64,000 nucleotides of DNA, from contig CAVSRU010000011.1 in assembly GCA_963730535.1 (NCBI GenBank), forward strand, positions 1 to 64,000, written 5' to 3'. The first letter of the stretch is position 1, and the number at the start of each line of letters is the position of its first letter. A program made the translations under genes and the position numbers. A model generated the notes under the pieces. The model had not been told where the DNA came from. It searched no databases and was given only the letters and a program-made list of their open reading frames with translations. Positions 9,185 through 16,518 of the stretch are shown here, one piece after another. Source of the DNA: DASSUW01 sp963730535 (GTDB lineage: Bacteria > Actinomycetota > Thermoleophilia > Solirubrobacterales > Solirubrobacteraceae).

Positions 9185-9745
9185 ATGGCGAACGAACTCA
9201 ACGGCAGCGTCGTTGCGATCCTGGCCGCCGATGGCGTCGAGCGGGTCGAGCTCGAAGAGCCCTGCGGCGCACTCTTCGCGGCGGGAGCGCGAACCGAGCT
9301 GCTGTCCCTCCACGGTGGCACGATCGACGCGCGCCAATCCGACCTCGAGCCGGCCGGACGGCTCCCAGTCGACGGGCTCGTCTCGGAGGCATCCGTCGAC
9401 GGCTACGACGCCCTGCTGCTCCCGGGCGGCACGGTGAACCCGGACAAGCTGCGGATGAACGCCGCGGCGGTCGGCTTCGTGAAGGCGTTCGTGGCGGCGG
9501 GCAAGCCCGTCGCGGCGATCTGCCACGGGCCGTGGACGCTGGCGGAGGCCGACGTCGTCCGCGGACGCCGCGTGACATCGTGGCCGAGCATTCGGACCGA
9601 TCTCCACAACGCCGGCGCCGAGGTCGTCGACGAGGAGGTGGTCGTCGACGGGCAGCTGCTGACGAGCCGGTCACCGGCAGACCTGAAGGCCTTCTGCCCG
9701 GCGATCGTCGAGCACTTCGCCCACTCCCGCGCGGCCGTTGGATAG
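9185..9745 (+). CDS. DJ-1/PfpI family protein (class I glutamine amidotransferase-like)
   Basis: A 186-residue cytoplasmic protein of the DJ-1/PfpI/YhbO superfamily. The nucleophile elbow AICHGPW places Cys113 next to His114, and a conserved Glu in the first helix (VELEEP) matches the family. Relatives act as deglycases, stress chaperones or cysteine peptidases; which applies here cannot be told from sequence. It stands alone with its own promoter and is convergent with the next gene, whose stop is four bases away. Confidence 0.88.
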   Translation: MANELNGSVVAILAADGVERVELEEPCGALFAAGARTELLSLHGGTIDARQSDLEPAGRLPVDGLVSEASVDGYDALLLPGGTVNPDKLRMNAAAVGFVKAFVAAGKPVAAICHGPWTLAEADVVRGRRVTSWPSIRTDLHNAGAEVVDEEVVVDGQLLTSRSPADLKAFCPAIVEHFAHSRAAVG

Positions 9746-9748
9746 CCC

Positions 9749-10183
9749 TCACATCAGGCGATTGGCAGGGACGAGCATCAGCCAGGCGATGAAGAGCTGG
9801 ACCGGGAACGGCACCTCCGCGGTCATCTCGGCCTCGATCCGGCGGACGAAGGGCGTCCGGCGGCGGACCGCTCCGCGCCGGGCCACGCCCTCGCTGACGA
9901 CGTAGGCGTGCCGCAGGCTCGGACCCGGCTCGACGGTCAGGCGACGACCGGCGTACGCGATCTCGAAACACCGACCGCCCGCCGCGTGGGCGGTCGCGAC
10001 CACGCCCCCGGGGCCTTCCAGCACGAAACCCCCGTCTCGGCTGATGCGGTAGCGCTCGTGCGCGAACACGAGCTCGCCGCCGCCACGGAACGCGCCGACT
10101 ATCAGTGTCGCGAGCTCGCCGCAGCAGCCCTGGACCGTGTGGGTCGCCGAGAACGGTCGCACCGGTCGTGTCTTGAGCTGCAC
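9749..10183 (-). CDS. Hypothetical protein, possibly tubby/LURP-like
   Basis: A 144-residue protein from GTG 10183. The middle (YRISRDGGFVLEGPGGVVAT, then RCFEIAYAGRRLTVE) reads as a run of short beta strands, and the C-terminus ends in a hydrophobic helix (VQLFIAWLMLVP). That strands-plus-C-terminal-helix pattern recalls LURP-one/tubby-like barrels, but this is weak. It is divergent from terC. A TTGACG/N16/CTACTG promoter lies just upstream. Confidence 0.55.
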   Translation of the reverse strand: MQLKTRPVRPFSATHTVQGCCGELATLIVGAFRGGGELVFAHERYRISRDGGFVLEGPGGVVATAHAAGGRCFEIAYAGRRLTVEPGPSLRHAYVVSEGVARRGAVRRRTPFVRRIEAEMTAEVPFPVQLFIAWLMLVPANRLM

Positions 10184-10194
10184 GCTGCGGGCGC

Positions 10195-10222
10195 CAGTAG
10201 GCCGAGTGGCGGCTCACGTCAA
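10195..10222 (-). promoter_or_regulatory. Promoter for the hypothetical gene at 10183
   Basis: On the minus strand: TTGACG, 16 bases, CTACTG, ending 11 bases before the GTG start. It has one base more in the spacer than most copies of this promoter in the window. Confidence 0.5.
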
Positions 10223-10245
10223 TTCACGACGTCGTCGACGCCGGC

Positions 10246-11199
10246 GTGGACGTCTCGCTGACCGCCTGGGTCGCGCTGATCGTCGGGCTCGTCGCCCTCC
10301 TGCTGCTCGACCTGTTCGTCATCCACCGGGATGCGACCGTGGTCTCGATCCGCGACGCCGCGTGGTCGACGGCCGGCTTCATCGCGGTCAGCGTCGCGTT
10401 CGGCATCGTCCTCGGCATCGTCGAGGGCGTGGACGTCGCGCAGCAGTTCTTCGCCGGCTACGTGCTCGAGAAGTCGCTGTCGCTCGACAACGTGTTCGTC
10501 TGGGCGGTGATCTTCAGCTCGTTCGGCGTCCCCGAGGCCTACCAGCGCCGGGTGCTGTTCTACGGCGTCTTCTCCGCCCTGGTCCTCCGCGGGGCGTTCG
10601 TGGCAGCCGGCAACGAGCTGCTGACGCGCTTCGAGTGGGTCGCCTACGTGTTCGGCGCGCTGCTGTTGTGGACCGGCCTGCGCCTGCTGCGCCACGGGTC
10701 GGGCCACGATCCCGCGGCGAGCGCGGTCCTGAGGTTCTTCAAGCGGCACGTTCCGACGACCACGCGGCTCGCCGGCGCACGGCTGCTCGTGCGCGCGAGC
10801 GAGGTGCCCGAGGCCGATCGGCCTCGGCGCCGCCCGCTGTTCGGGCGCTGGTACGCCACCCCGCTGCTCGCCGTCCTCGTTGTCATCGAGGCCACGGACG
10901 TCATCTTCGCCGTCGACTCGATCCCGGCGATCTTCGGCGTGACGCGCGAGCCCTTCATCGTCTTCAGCGCGACGGCGCTGGCGCTCCTGGGACTGCGGTC
11001 GCTCTACTTCCTGCTCGCCGGCGTCCGGATGCGCTTCGCATACCTGGACACGGGCCTGGCGATCATTCTCGCGTTCGTGGGCGCGAAGTTCCTGCTCGCC
11101 GACGTCGTCGAGATCGGCCCCACCGTCTCGCTCGTGGTCATCGTCGCCGTGGTCGCGACCGCGATCGGCGCGTCCGCGCTGCGGCCCGCGCCGCGCTGA
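10246..11199 (+). CDS. TerC/Alx family integral membrane protein
   Basis: A 317-residue membrane protein with about eight to nine hydrophobic segments. The family's two metal-site motifs are present: EKSLSLDNVF in the first half and EATDVIFAVDSIPAIF in the second, each with the conserved acidic residue. TerC/Alx proteins are linked to tellurite resistance and, in recent work, to manganese export. A hydrophilic basic loop (about residues 165-200) separates the two halves. The GTG at 10246 is the first start in frame after the divergent gene. Confidence 0.9.
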   Translation: MDVSLTAWVALIVGLVALLLLDLFVIHRDATVVSIRDAAWSTAGFIAVSVAFGIVLGIVEGVDVAQQFFAGYVLEKSLSLDNVFVWAVIFSSFGVPEAYQRRVLFYGVFSALVLRGAFVAAGNELLTRFEWVAYVFGALLLWTGLRLLRHGSGHDPAASAVLRFFKRHVPTTTRLAGARLLVRASEVPEADRPRRRPLFGRWYATPLLAVLVVIEATDVIFAVDSIPAIFGVTREPFIVFSATALALLGLRSLYFLLAGVRMRFAYLDTGLAIILAFVGAKFLLADVVEIGPTVSLVVIVAVVATAIGASALRPAPR

Positions 11200-11211
11200 C
11201 GGCGCCCGCCC

Positions 11212-11418
11212 TCAGCCGTCCACCTGCTCGCGCACCCGGCCGCTCGTGCACCAGGCGGCCATCCGGCGGGCGAGGGCCTCCGCGGTCAACCGCCGGCGCT
11301 CTCGCTCGGCGTAGTACGCCTCGAACTCCTCGTGGAGACGGCGAGAGCGTGCCCCGGGCGTGTCCGGCGGCGCGGCCGTCGAGCCGGCGTCGAGCGAACT
11401 GTCGTCGAGATGGCTCAT
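11212..11418 (-). CDS. Small hypothetical protein
   Basis: A 68-residue hydrophilic protein. ATG 11418 (MSHLDDSS) is preceded by AGTGAG; the frame could start further up at 11454. The middle (LHEEFEAYYAERERRRLTAEALARRM) is a charged helix. I do not recognise the family. It lies immediately downstream of the psiE-like gene on the same strand, seven bases apart, and ends convergently 13 bases from terC. Codon use is consistent with a real gene. Confidence 0.5.
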   Translation of the reverse strand: MSHLDDSSLDAGSTAAPPDTPGARSRRLHEEFEAYYAERERRRLTAEALARRMAAWCTSGRVREQVDG

Positions 11419-11425
11419 CGCGATC

Positions 11426-11893
11426 TCACTTAGGAGGTCGCGCGCCCGATTCAAGGCCGGCCGGCGCGGCGCTTCGGCGCAGCATGAAGATCGAGATCGA
11501 CAACACCAGCGCGAGTCCGGCGAGCGCGCCGATCTCGACGAGAAAGCCGGTCACGTCCCGCCCCGGCTCCTGGACCTCGGCGGTGAGGACGAGCACCTTG
11601 CGCACGATCGCGATCAGCCCGATGAACAGGAACGGCTCGACGAGGATGCGCCCGCCGATGTTCACCACCCGCAGCGTGTAGAGCAGCTCGGCGATGATGA
11701 ACAGCAGGAGGATGCGGTCGAGGAGGAACACGCCGGCGTCGGCGATCGCGCGCGAGTCGCTCCCCTCGACCAGGTCGGTGATGGTCCCGACGACGATGAA
11801 CGCCGCGCCGACCACGAGCAGCGCCGCCGCGACGACATAGATCGTGCTCTCGGCTCGGCCGATCGCGGCGTGGAGGGTGAAGCGGCCCTGCAT
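11426..11893 (-). CDS. PsiE-like membrane protein (phosphate-starvation-inducible E family)
   Basis: A 155-residue membrane protein with four hydrophobic helices, the layout and size of PsiE. Characteristic pieces are the second helix followed by LLDRILLLFIIAELLYTLRV and EPFLFIGLIAIVRKVLVL. The function of PsiE is unknown; in E. coli it is induced by phosphate starvation. ATG 11893 follows directly on a GGGGC/GCCCC hairpin with no separate Shine-Dalgarno. The small gene at 11418 is probably co-transcribed. Confidence 0.8.
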   Translation of the reverse strand: MQGRFTLHAAIGRAESTIYVVAAALLVVGAAFIVVGTITDLVEGSDSRAIADAGVFLLDRILLLFIIAELLYTLRVVNIGGRILVEPFLFIGLIAIVRKVLVLTAEVQEPGRDVTGFLVEIGALAGLALVLSISIFMLRRSAAPAGLESGARPPK

Positions 11894-11934
11894 GGGGCGT
11901 TGCCCCTACTAAGGCGCATCCGCGCTCCCCACAA
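11894..11934 (-). promoter_or_regulatory. Promoter and start-proximal hairpin of the psiE-like gene
   Basis: On the minus strand: TTGTGG, 16 bases, TTAGTA, then GGGGC-AAC-GCCCC abutting the ATG. The 5-bp stem touches the start codon and could limit translation initiation. Confidence 0.45.
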
Positions 11935-11947
11935 GGCCGGCGTGCGG

Positions 11948-11975
11948 TTGACGCGCACAACGCCCGGCCTACCCA
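11948..11975 (+). promoter_or_regulatory. Promoter of the hsp20 operon at 12018
   Basis: TTGACG, 15 bases, CTACCC, about 43 bases before GTG 12018. The leader contains AAGGAGG, so this mRNA is led rather than leaderless. No HAIR or CIRCE operator is visible nearby. Confidence 0.6.
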
Positions 11976-12017
11976 CGCCGGTGACCCGCTGACTTGCCCG
12001 ACGAAGGAGGCGTTCAC

Positions 12018-12461
12018 GTGACCGCTCTCACCGAGCCGTTCCCGCCCTGGCTGCGAGACCTGAACCGGTTCTTCAACACCGAGGGAACGGTCTCCGCGTT
12101 CGTTCCGCCCGCCGATGTGCTCGTCGACGACGACGGCGTCACCGTGTTTATGGACATCCCCGGGGTCGGCAGCGACCAGCTGGACATCGAGCTCGAGAAC
12201 GACATGCTCACCGTCCGCGGCGAGCGGCCGTACCCGTACGGCGAAGACGGCGACGGCGGCGTGCGGCGCATCGAACGCGGGTTCGGCCGCTTCGAGCGCA
12301 GCCTGCGCGTCCCGCGCGGCCTCGATCCCGACGCGATCGAGGCCTCCCTCACGAACGGGGTCCTCCACCTGCGGATTCCGAAGCCCGAGTCCCTCAAGCC
12401 CCGCCGGATCGAGATCAAGGGCGACGAGGAGACGCGCCAGATCGAATCCGAGAGCCAGTGA
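12018..12461 (+). CDS. Small heat-shock protein, Hsp20/alpha-crystallin family
   Basis: A 147-residue ATP-independent chaperone. The alpha-crystallin domain covers about residues 30-135, with VFMDIPGVGSDQLDIELEND at its start and GVLHLRIPKPE at its end. GTG 12018 was chosen because AAGGAGG lies at 12004-12010, seven bases upstream. It is first in a four-gene plus-strand run (Hsp20, DksA-like, 17M-like, metalloprotease). A second Hsp20 is at 47383; this one is the more divergent of the two. Confidence 0.92.
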   Translation: MTALTEPFPPWLRDLNRFFNTEGTVSAFVPPADVLVDDDGVTVFMDIPGVGSDQLDIELENDMLTVRGERPYPYGEDGDGGVRRIERGFGRFERSLRVPRGLDPDAIEASLTNGVLHLRIPKPESLKPRRIEIKGDEETRQIESESQ

Positions 12462-12528
12462 TGCACTCCGGCGACCGCTCGTGCGCTCGCCGCTGCGCGC
12501 GAGCGGCCCCCGGCGCGCCTCGACACCC

Positions 12529-12873
12529 GTGACCGAGGCGCGCGCACGGGAGCTGCTCGCGCGGGAGCGCCGGCGGGTCAAGCGCGCCCTCGCCGAACTG
12601 ACCCGGCGCGAGGACTCGGGCGAGCTCTCGCATCTCGACCAGCATCCGGCCGACTACGCGACCGAGCTCTTCGACGAGGAGCTCGAGCAGGGCATGGCCG
12701 AGCAGCTCCGGCGGGAGCTCGAGGCCATCGAGCGAGCGGAGAGACGGCTCGCGGAAGGCACCTACGGAATCTCGGTCGAGAGCGGCAGGCCGATTCCTGA
12801 CGCGCGGCTCGAGGCGATCCCATGGGCCGAGCGCACGGCAGACGAGCAGGAGCAGTACGAGCGGACCCCATGA
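12529..12873 (+). CDS. TraR/DksA-like protein lacking the zinc-binding cysteines
   Basis: A protein of about 114 residues with the DksA/TraR layout: a long N-terminal coiled coil (VTEARARELL ... ERAERRLAEGTYG) and a short C-terminal globule ending ESGRPIPDARLEAIPWAERT. In ordinary members YGxCxxCGxxIPxxRLxAxPxAxxCxxC binds zinc; here those Cys positions hold Ile, Ser and others, so no zinc site remains. DksA-family proteins bind RNA polymerase through the secondary channel. GTG 12529 is the likely start; GTG 12481 is also in frame. It follows hsp20 by 67 bases. Confidence 0.75.
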   Translation: MTEARARELLARERRRVKRALAELTRREDSGELSHLDQHPADYATELFDEELEQGMAEQLRRELEAIERAERRLAEGTYGISVESGRPIPDARLEAIPWAERTADEQEQYERTP

Positions 12874-12890
12874 CCAACGGAGGTCGATTC

Positions 12891-13358
12891 ATGAACACCG
12901 TTGCCACCCAGCCGCGCCGGCGCGCGGTCGCCGCGTACGACAGCTACAGCGATGCACAGCGCGCCGTCGATCGCCTCTCGGACCGGGGGTTCCCGGTCGA
13001 CCGGGTGGCGATCGTCGGACACGGGCTCAAGTACGTCGAGCAGGTGACCGGGCGCTTCACCACCGCCCGCGCCGCGCTCGTGGGCGCGCTCGAGGGCGCG
13101 CTCCTGGGCGCGTTCTTCGGCCTCCTGATGGGGCTGATCTTCACGTACGACCCGAACCCCGCCGTGCCGCTGCTCGTCCTCTACGGGCTCGTCACGGGAG
13201 CCCTGATCGGCGCCGTCCTCGGCGCACTCCTGCACGCCGCCACCGGCGGTGCGCGCGACTTCACGTCGCTGCCGGGGCTGCGGGCCGAGCGCTACGAGGT
13301 CATGGTCGACGAGGAGGTCGCCGACCGCGCGGCCGAGCTGCTGCGCTCCGGAACGTGA
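12891..13358 (+). CDS. General stress protein 17M-like / DUF1269-type membrane protein
   Basis: A 155-residue protein. An N-terminal ferredoxin-like part (VAAYDSYSDAQRAVDRLSDRGFPVDRVAIVG) is followed by two Gly/Ala/Leu-rich membrane helices (about residues 60-115) and a short C-terminal strand-helix repeat. This layout matches proteins related to Bacillus general stress protein 17M. ATG 12891 has GGAGG upstream. Its stop overlaps the start of the next gene (GTGA), indicating translational coupling. Function unknown. Confidence 0.75.
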   Translation: MNTVATQPRRRAVAAYDSYSDAQRAVDRLSDRGFPVDRVAIVGHGLKYVEQVTGRFTTARAALVGALEGALLGAFFGLLMGLIFTYDPNPAVPLLVLYGLVTGALIGAVLGALLHAATGGARDFTSLPGLRAERYEVMVDEEVADRAAELLRSGT

Positions 13359-14179
13359 CCGTGATCGCGGGCCGCCGCAGCATCGTCGCTCTCGCCGTGG
13401 CGGTGGCGATCGTCGCCGCCACGGCGCTCCTGGCGCTCTTCACGCTGCGCTCGGAAGGCTTCGACTACCAGGATCCGTTCGATCCGCTGCCGTCGCCGGA
13501 GGCCCAGGGGACCGGTACGGAGGTCGATGGCGCGCCCGATTCCGAGCGCCGGCTCGACGCCTTCCTGGCCTTCGTGTTCAGCGACGTCCAGCGATTCTGG
13601 GCGGGCACGCTCGAGCGCAGCGGCATCGACTACGTGCCGGCCACGCTCGTCGTGTTCCGGGGGGCGGTGGGGACCGGCTGCGGTCCCGCGTCGGCGGCCG
13701 TCGGCCCGTTCTACTGCGCCCTCGATCGCAAGGTGTACCTCGACGCGGGCTTCTTCCGGCAACTCGCGGTCGAGTTCCGGGCGCCCGGCGACTTCGCCCA
13801 AGCGTACGTGATCGCCCATGAGCTGGGGCATCATGTGCAGAACGTCACCGGCGTGTTCGCGCAGGTCATGGACGCGATCCTCGCCGGGCATGGCGACCGC
13901 AACGAGCTCTCGATCCGGATGGAGCTGCAGGCCGACTGCCTGGCGGGGGTGTGGGGTCGCTCGACCTACGAACGCGACATGCTCGAGCGCGGCGACCTCG
14001 ACGAGGCGCTGAGAGCGGCTGCCGCCGTGGGTGACGATCGCATCCAGCAGAAGACGACCGGCCGGGTCGACCCCGAGACCTGGACGCACGGCTCGTCCCA
14101 GCAACGCCGCACGTGGTGGCTGCGCGGCTACACGGCCGGCGATCCCGACAGCTGCGACAGCTTCTCCGGCGACGTCTGA
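13355..14179 (+). CDS. Neutral zinc metallopeptidase, YpfJ/KPN_02809 family
   Basis: A 274-residue protein with one N-terminal membrane helix (about residues 9-28) and a large extracytoplasmic catalytic domain. HELGHH gives the HExxH zinc site, and the downstream ELQADCLAG supplies the third ligand, as in the family. Two Cys pairs may form disulfides. Substrate unknown. It overlaps the previous gene by four bases and its 3' end overlaps the convergent carbamoyltransferase-like gene by 52 bases. Confidence 0.85.
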   Translation: MTVIAGRRSIVALAVAVAIVAATALLALFTLRSEGFDYQDPFDPLPSPEAQGTGTEVDGAPDSERRLDAFLAFVFSDVQRFWAGTLERSGIDYVPATLVVFRGAVGTGCGPASAAVGPFYCALDRKVYLDAGFFRQLAVEFRAPGDFAQAYVIAHELGHHVQNVTGVFAQVMDAILAGHGDRNELSIRMELQADCLAGVWGRSTYERDMLERGDLDEALRAAAAVGDDRIQQKTTGRVDPETWTHGSSQQRRTWWLRGYTAGDPDSCDSFSGDV

Positions 14180-15084
14180 CGGCGAGCGGTCAGCAGTGAG
14201 TGGACGACCGCCTGCTCGGCGTGCACGCGGTTGGCGGCCTGCTCCCAGACGACGGAGCGAGCCCCGTCGACCACCATCGCCGCGGCCTCCTCCCCGCGCC
14301 GGGCCGGCAGGCAGTGCATGAACACGTGGTCGCGGTCAGCGAGGGTCATCAGCTCGGGATGCACGTGGTAGCGCCGGAGCCGCTCGCCACCGCCGCGCGG
14401 CCACGGAACGGTGTAGACGGCGTGGGCGCCGGCGACCGCGCGGCGCGGGTCGTCCATGATCGTGATGCTCCCGCCGTGGCGCGCGGCGATCGCCTCCGCC
14501 CCGGCCTGGGCGAGCCGGGACGGCCGGTGCTCCGGCGGGCAGGCGACCCGGATGTCCATTCCGGCGAGTGCCGCCGCCTCCATGAGCGAGTGGGCGATCC
14601 CGGACCCGGCGTCGCCGACGAAGGCGACCTCCAGCCCCGCGAGTGCACCGAAGCGCTCGCGCAGCGTCAGGAGGTCGGCCAGGGCCTGACAGGGGTGGTG
14701 CTCCTCCGAGAGCGCATTGATCAGCGGGACCGTGGCGTGCGGAGCTATCCGCCGGAGCGTGCGGTGCGGCACGCGGTGCGTCAGCAGCGCGGCGGCCGCG
14801 CTCGAGAACGTGCGGGCGATGTCGCCCAGCGGCTCGCCGCTGCCCACCTCGAGCTCTCGGCGCGGGAGCATCAGGGGCAGCATCCCGAGCCGGTCGGCGG
14901 CGACCGCCGCCGACAGCGTCGCCCCCGTCGTGGGCGGATCGAAGAAGCACGCCACCGTCTGCCCCGCGAGCTCGGAGTCGAACCCGGCGGCGTCGGCCTT
15001 CATGCGCTCGGCGAGGTCGAGCAGCTCGGCGAGCGCTACGCAGGTGAGGTCGCCGACCGACAGCAGGTGAGGCGGCCACGTCAT
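14128..15084 (-). CDS. Ornithine carbamoyltransferase-like enzyme with altered carbamoyl-phosphate loop
   Basis: A 318-residue member of the aspartate/ornithine carbamoyltransferase family. HPCQAL and FMHCLPA, the second carbamoyl-phosphate motif and the ornithine-side Cys motif, are intact. The first loop, normally STRTR, reads PTTGAT (about residues 51-56), removing the Arg that binds phosphate. The enzyme may still be a transcarbamylase with another substrate, or be inactive. The start ATG 15084 lies nine bases after a CTATCC box, so the mRNA may be leaderless. No other arginine-pathway gene is nearby. Its 3' end overlaps the convergent protease gene. Confidence 0.8.
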   Translation of the reverse strand: MTWPPHLLSVGDLTCVALAELLDLAERMKADAAGFDSELAGQTVACFFDPPTTGATLSAAVAADRLGMLPLMLPRRELEVGSGEPLGDIARTFSSAAAALLTHRVPHRTLRRIAPHATVPLINALSEEHHPCQALADLLTLRERFGALAGLEVAFVGDAGSGIAHSLMEAAALAGMDIRVACPPEHRPSRLAQAGAEAIAARHGGSITIMDDPRRAVAGAHAVYTVPWPRGGGERLRRYHVHPELMTLADRDHVFMHCLPARRGEEAAAMVVDGARSVVWEQAANRVHAEQAVVHSLLTARRQTSPEKLSQLSGSPAV

Positions 15085-15093
15085 CGGCTTGTC

Positions 15094-15120
15094 GGATAGG
15101 CCGCTTCGATGACGGCGAAA
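15094..15120 (-). promoter_or_regulatory. Weak promoter for the carbamoyltransferase-like gene
   Basis: On the minus strand: TTTCGC, 15 bases, CTATCC, nine bases before ATG 15084. The second box and spacing fit the recurrent pattern; the -35 box is poor. Confidence 0.4.
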
Positions 15121-15124
15121 GCGC

Positions 15125-15151
15125 TTGGGCGTCGCGTTCGGCGGCCTACCT
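15125..15151 (+). promoter_or_regulatory. Promoter of the DoxX operon
   Basis: TTGGGC, 15 bases, CTACCT, followed by a 34-base leader containing AAGGAG before ATG 15186. It lies back to back with the minus-strand promoter at 15094. Confidence 0.6.
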
Positions 15152-15185
15152 CCCCGGATGACCCGAACCCAGAAGGAGCGAAGCG

Positions 15186-15707
15186 ATGGAAGTCGGACTG
15201 TTGGTGCTGCGCATCGTCGTGGGCGCGTTCTTCGTCGGCCACGGCACCCAGAAGCTCTTCGGCTGGTTCCGCGGCCACGGCCTGGTCGGGACCGGCGCGG
15301 CGTTCGAGGGGATGGGACTCCGCCCGGGGCGGACGATGGCCGCGATCGCCGGCAGCGCCGAGATCGCCGGAGGCGTCCTGCTCGGGATCGGTCTGCTCAC
15401 GCCGTTCGCGGCGGCACTGCTGATCGCCGTCATGACGCTCGCGATCGCAATCGTGCACTGGCGGCACGGACCGTGGGTCGCGGAGGGCGGCTGGGAGTAC
15501 AGCGTCGTCCTGATCGCGGTCGCGTTCGCGGTGACGGCGGTCGGCCCCGGCAAGTACTCGCTGGACCGCGCGCTCGAGCTCGACCTCGCGGGTCTGGACT
15601 GGGCGCTGATCGCCCTCGGCGCCGGTGTGGTCTCGGCCCTCGTCGTGGCCGCGGCGGCGCGCGTGCAGGCAGCGGACAGGGCCGGGCCGCGGCCGGCCGG
15701 CGCGTAG
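15186..15707 (+). CDS. DoxX family membrane protein
   Basis: A 173-residue membrane protein with four hydrophobic helices. GTQKLFGWFRGHG after the first helix and the GSAEIAGGVLLGIGLLTPFAA segment are typical of the DoxX/SURF4-like family. Members are linked to redox homeostasis or to quinone and thiosulfate oxidation, but the role here is unknown. ATG 15186 has AAGGAG nine bases upstream. The stop is directly followed by the ATG of the next gene. Confidence 0.85.
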   Translation: MEVGLLVLRIVVGAFFVGHGTQKLFGWFRGHGLVGTGAAFEGMGLRPGRTMAAIAGSAEIAGGVLLGIGLLTPFAAALLIAVMTLAIAIVHWRHGPWVAEGGWEYSVVLIAVAFAVTAVGPGKYSLDRALELDLAGLDWALIALGAGVVSALVVAAAARVQAADRAGPRPAGA

Positions 15708-15992
15708 ATGTCGGCGCCGGGCACGGGATTCGCGCTTCGGGTGGTCCTGCCCGCTGCCTCGGACGCTGTCGAGCTGGGCGCGCTGGCGCGCGAGGCCGGG
15801 CTCCATCCCGACCTCGTACGCCGGTTCGTCCGGCTCGGCCTGCTCGACCCGCCGCCGTTCCCGCGTGACGCGGCGGCGCGGCTGGCCCGGGCCGGGAGGC
15901 TGCGGCGGGACCTCGGGCTCAACTACGCCGGCGCCGTCCTCGCCTGCGAGCTGCTCGGCCGCATCCAGGAGCTCGAGTCGCGCCGGCCGTGA
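15708..15992 (+). CDS. CbpM/MerR-like chaperone-modulator domain protein
   Basis: A 94-residue protein. ELGALAREAGLHPDLVRRFVRLGLLDP is a MerR-type winged-helix start as found in CbpM, and LARAGRLRRDLGLNYAGAVLACELLGRI is the following helix bundle. CbpM inhibits the DnaJ homologue CbpA. The DnaJ of this window (42506) is itself CbpA-like, lacking the zinc finger, so a functional pairing is plausible though the genes are 27 kb apart. It starts immediately after the doxX stop. Confidence 0.7.
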   Translation: MSAPGTGFALRVVLPAASDAVELGALAREAGLHPDLVRRFVRLGLLDPPPFPRDAAARLARAGRLRRDLGLNYAGAVLACELLGRIQELESRRP

Positions 15993-16004
15993 GCGGGGCT
16001 CGAC

Positions 16005-16031
16005 TTGTCAGCGCTCGTCCGCGGTCTACCT
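16005..16031 (+). promoter_or_regulatory. Promoter before the DUF2267 gene
   Basis: TTGTCA, 15 bases, CTACCT, ending 11 bases before the ATG of the mini-ORF at 16043. GAGGGAGCG fills the gap and may act as ribosome-binding site. Confidence 0.6.
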
Positions 16032-16042
16032 GAGGGAGCGAG

Positions 16043-16084
16043 ATGTCCGAGCGGGTCACGATCCCGGCGGAGCTGCTGACGTGA
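16043..16084 (+). CDS. 13-residue upstream mini-ORF coupled to the DUF2267 gene
   Basis: ATG 16043 with GAGGGAG in front opens the peptide MSERVTIPAELLT; its TGA overlaps the ATG of the following gene (TGATG). The arrangement suggests a translated leader feeding ribosomes into the DUF2267 start. The peptide has no known family. It could instead be the N-terminus of that gene displaced by a sequence error. Confidence 0.4.
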   Translation: MSERVTIPAELLT

Positions 16085-16518
16085 TGGCGGGCACCACCGT
16101 TGACGCGGTCCAGCGAACCGTCCAGAAGTCGAACGAGTGGCTGCACGACCTCGTGGCCGACCTCGGGGTCGACGAGCGCACGGCGTGGCGGGTCCTGCGG
16201 GCGTATCTCCAGCTCCTGCGGGACCGGCTGACCGTCGACGAGGCGGCGCAGCTCGCCGCCCAGCTCCCCCATCTGCTGCGCGGCGTCTTCTACGAGGGCT
16301 TCGACCCGCGCCGCCAGCCCGAGCGCATCCGCGACCGCGAGGTCTTCCTCGAGCGGCTCCGCGAGCGGGCGCAGCTGGCGGACGCAGAGGAGGCCGCAAA
16401 CGTCGCGGCGGCAGCGACACGCGTCCTGCGCCGCCACATCACGGAGGGCGAGTTCGAGGATCTCCTCGCGCAGCTCCCGGCCGAGATCCGTGACGTGCTG
16501 GTGCCGGGCAGCCCGTGA
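16084..16518 (+). CDS. DUF2267 domain protein
   Basis: A 144-residue soluble all-helical protein. Two related halves (WLHDLVADLGVDERTAWRVL with LPHLLRGVFYEGF, then VLRRHITEGEFEDLLAQLPA with EIRDVLVPG) match DUF2267, in which each repeat resembles an HPF-like or helical bundle module. Function unknown; such genes often lie with stress genes in actinobacteria. It overlaps the mini-ORF upstream and the debranching-enzyme gene downstream (four bases). Confidence 0.8.
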   Translation: MAGTTVDAVQRTVQKSNEWLHDLVADLGVDERTAWRVLRAYLQLLRDRLTVDEAAQLAAQLPHLLRGVFYEGFDPRRQPERIRDREVFLERLRERAQLADAEEAANVAAAATRVLRRHITEGEFEDLLAQLPAEIRDVLVPGSP

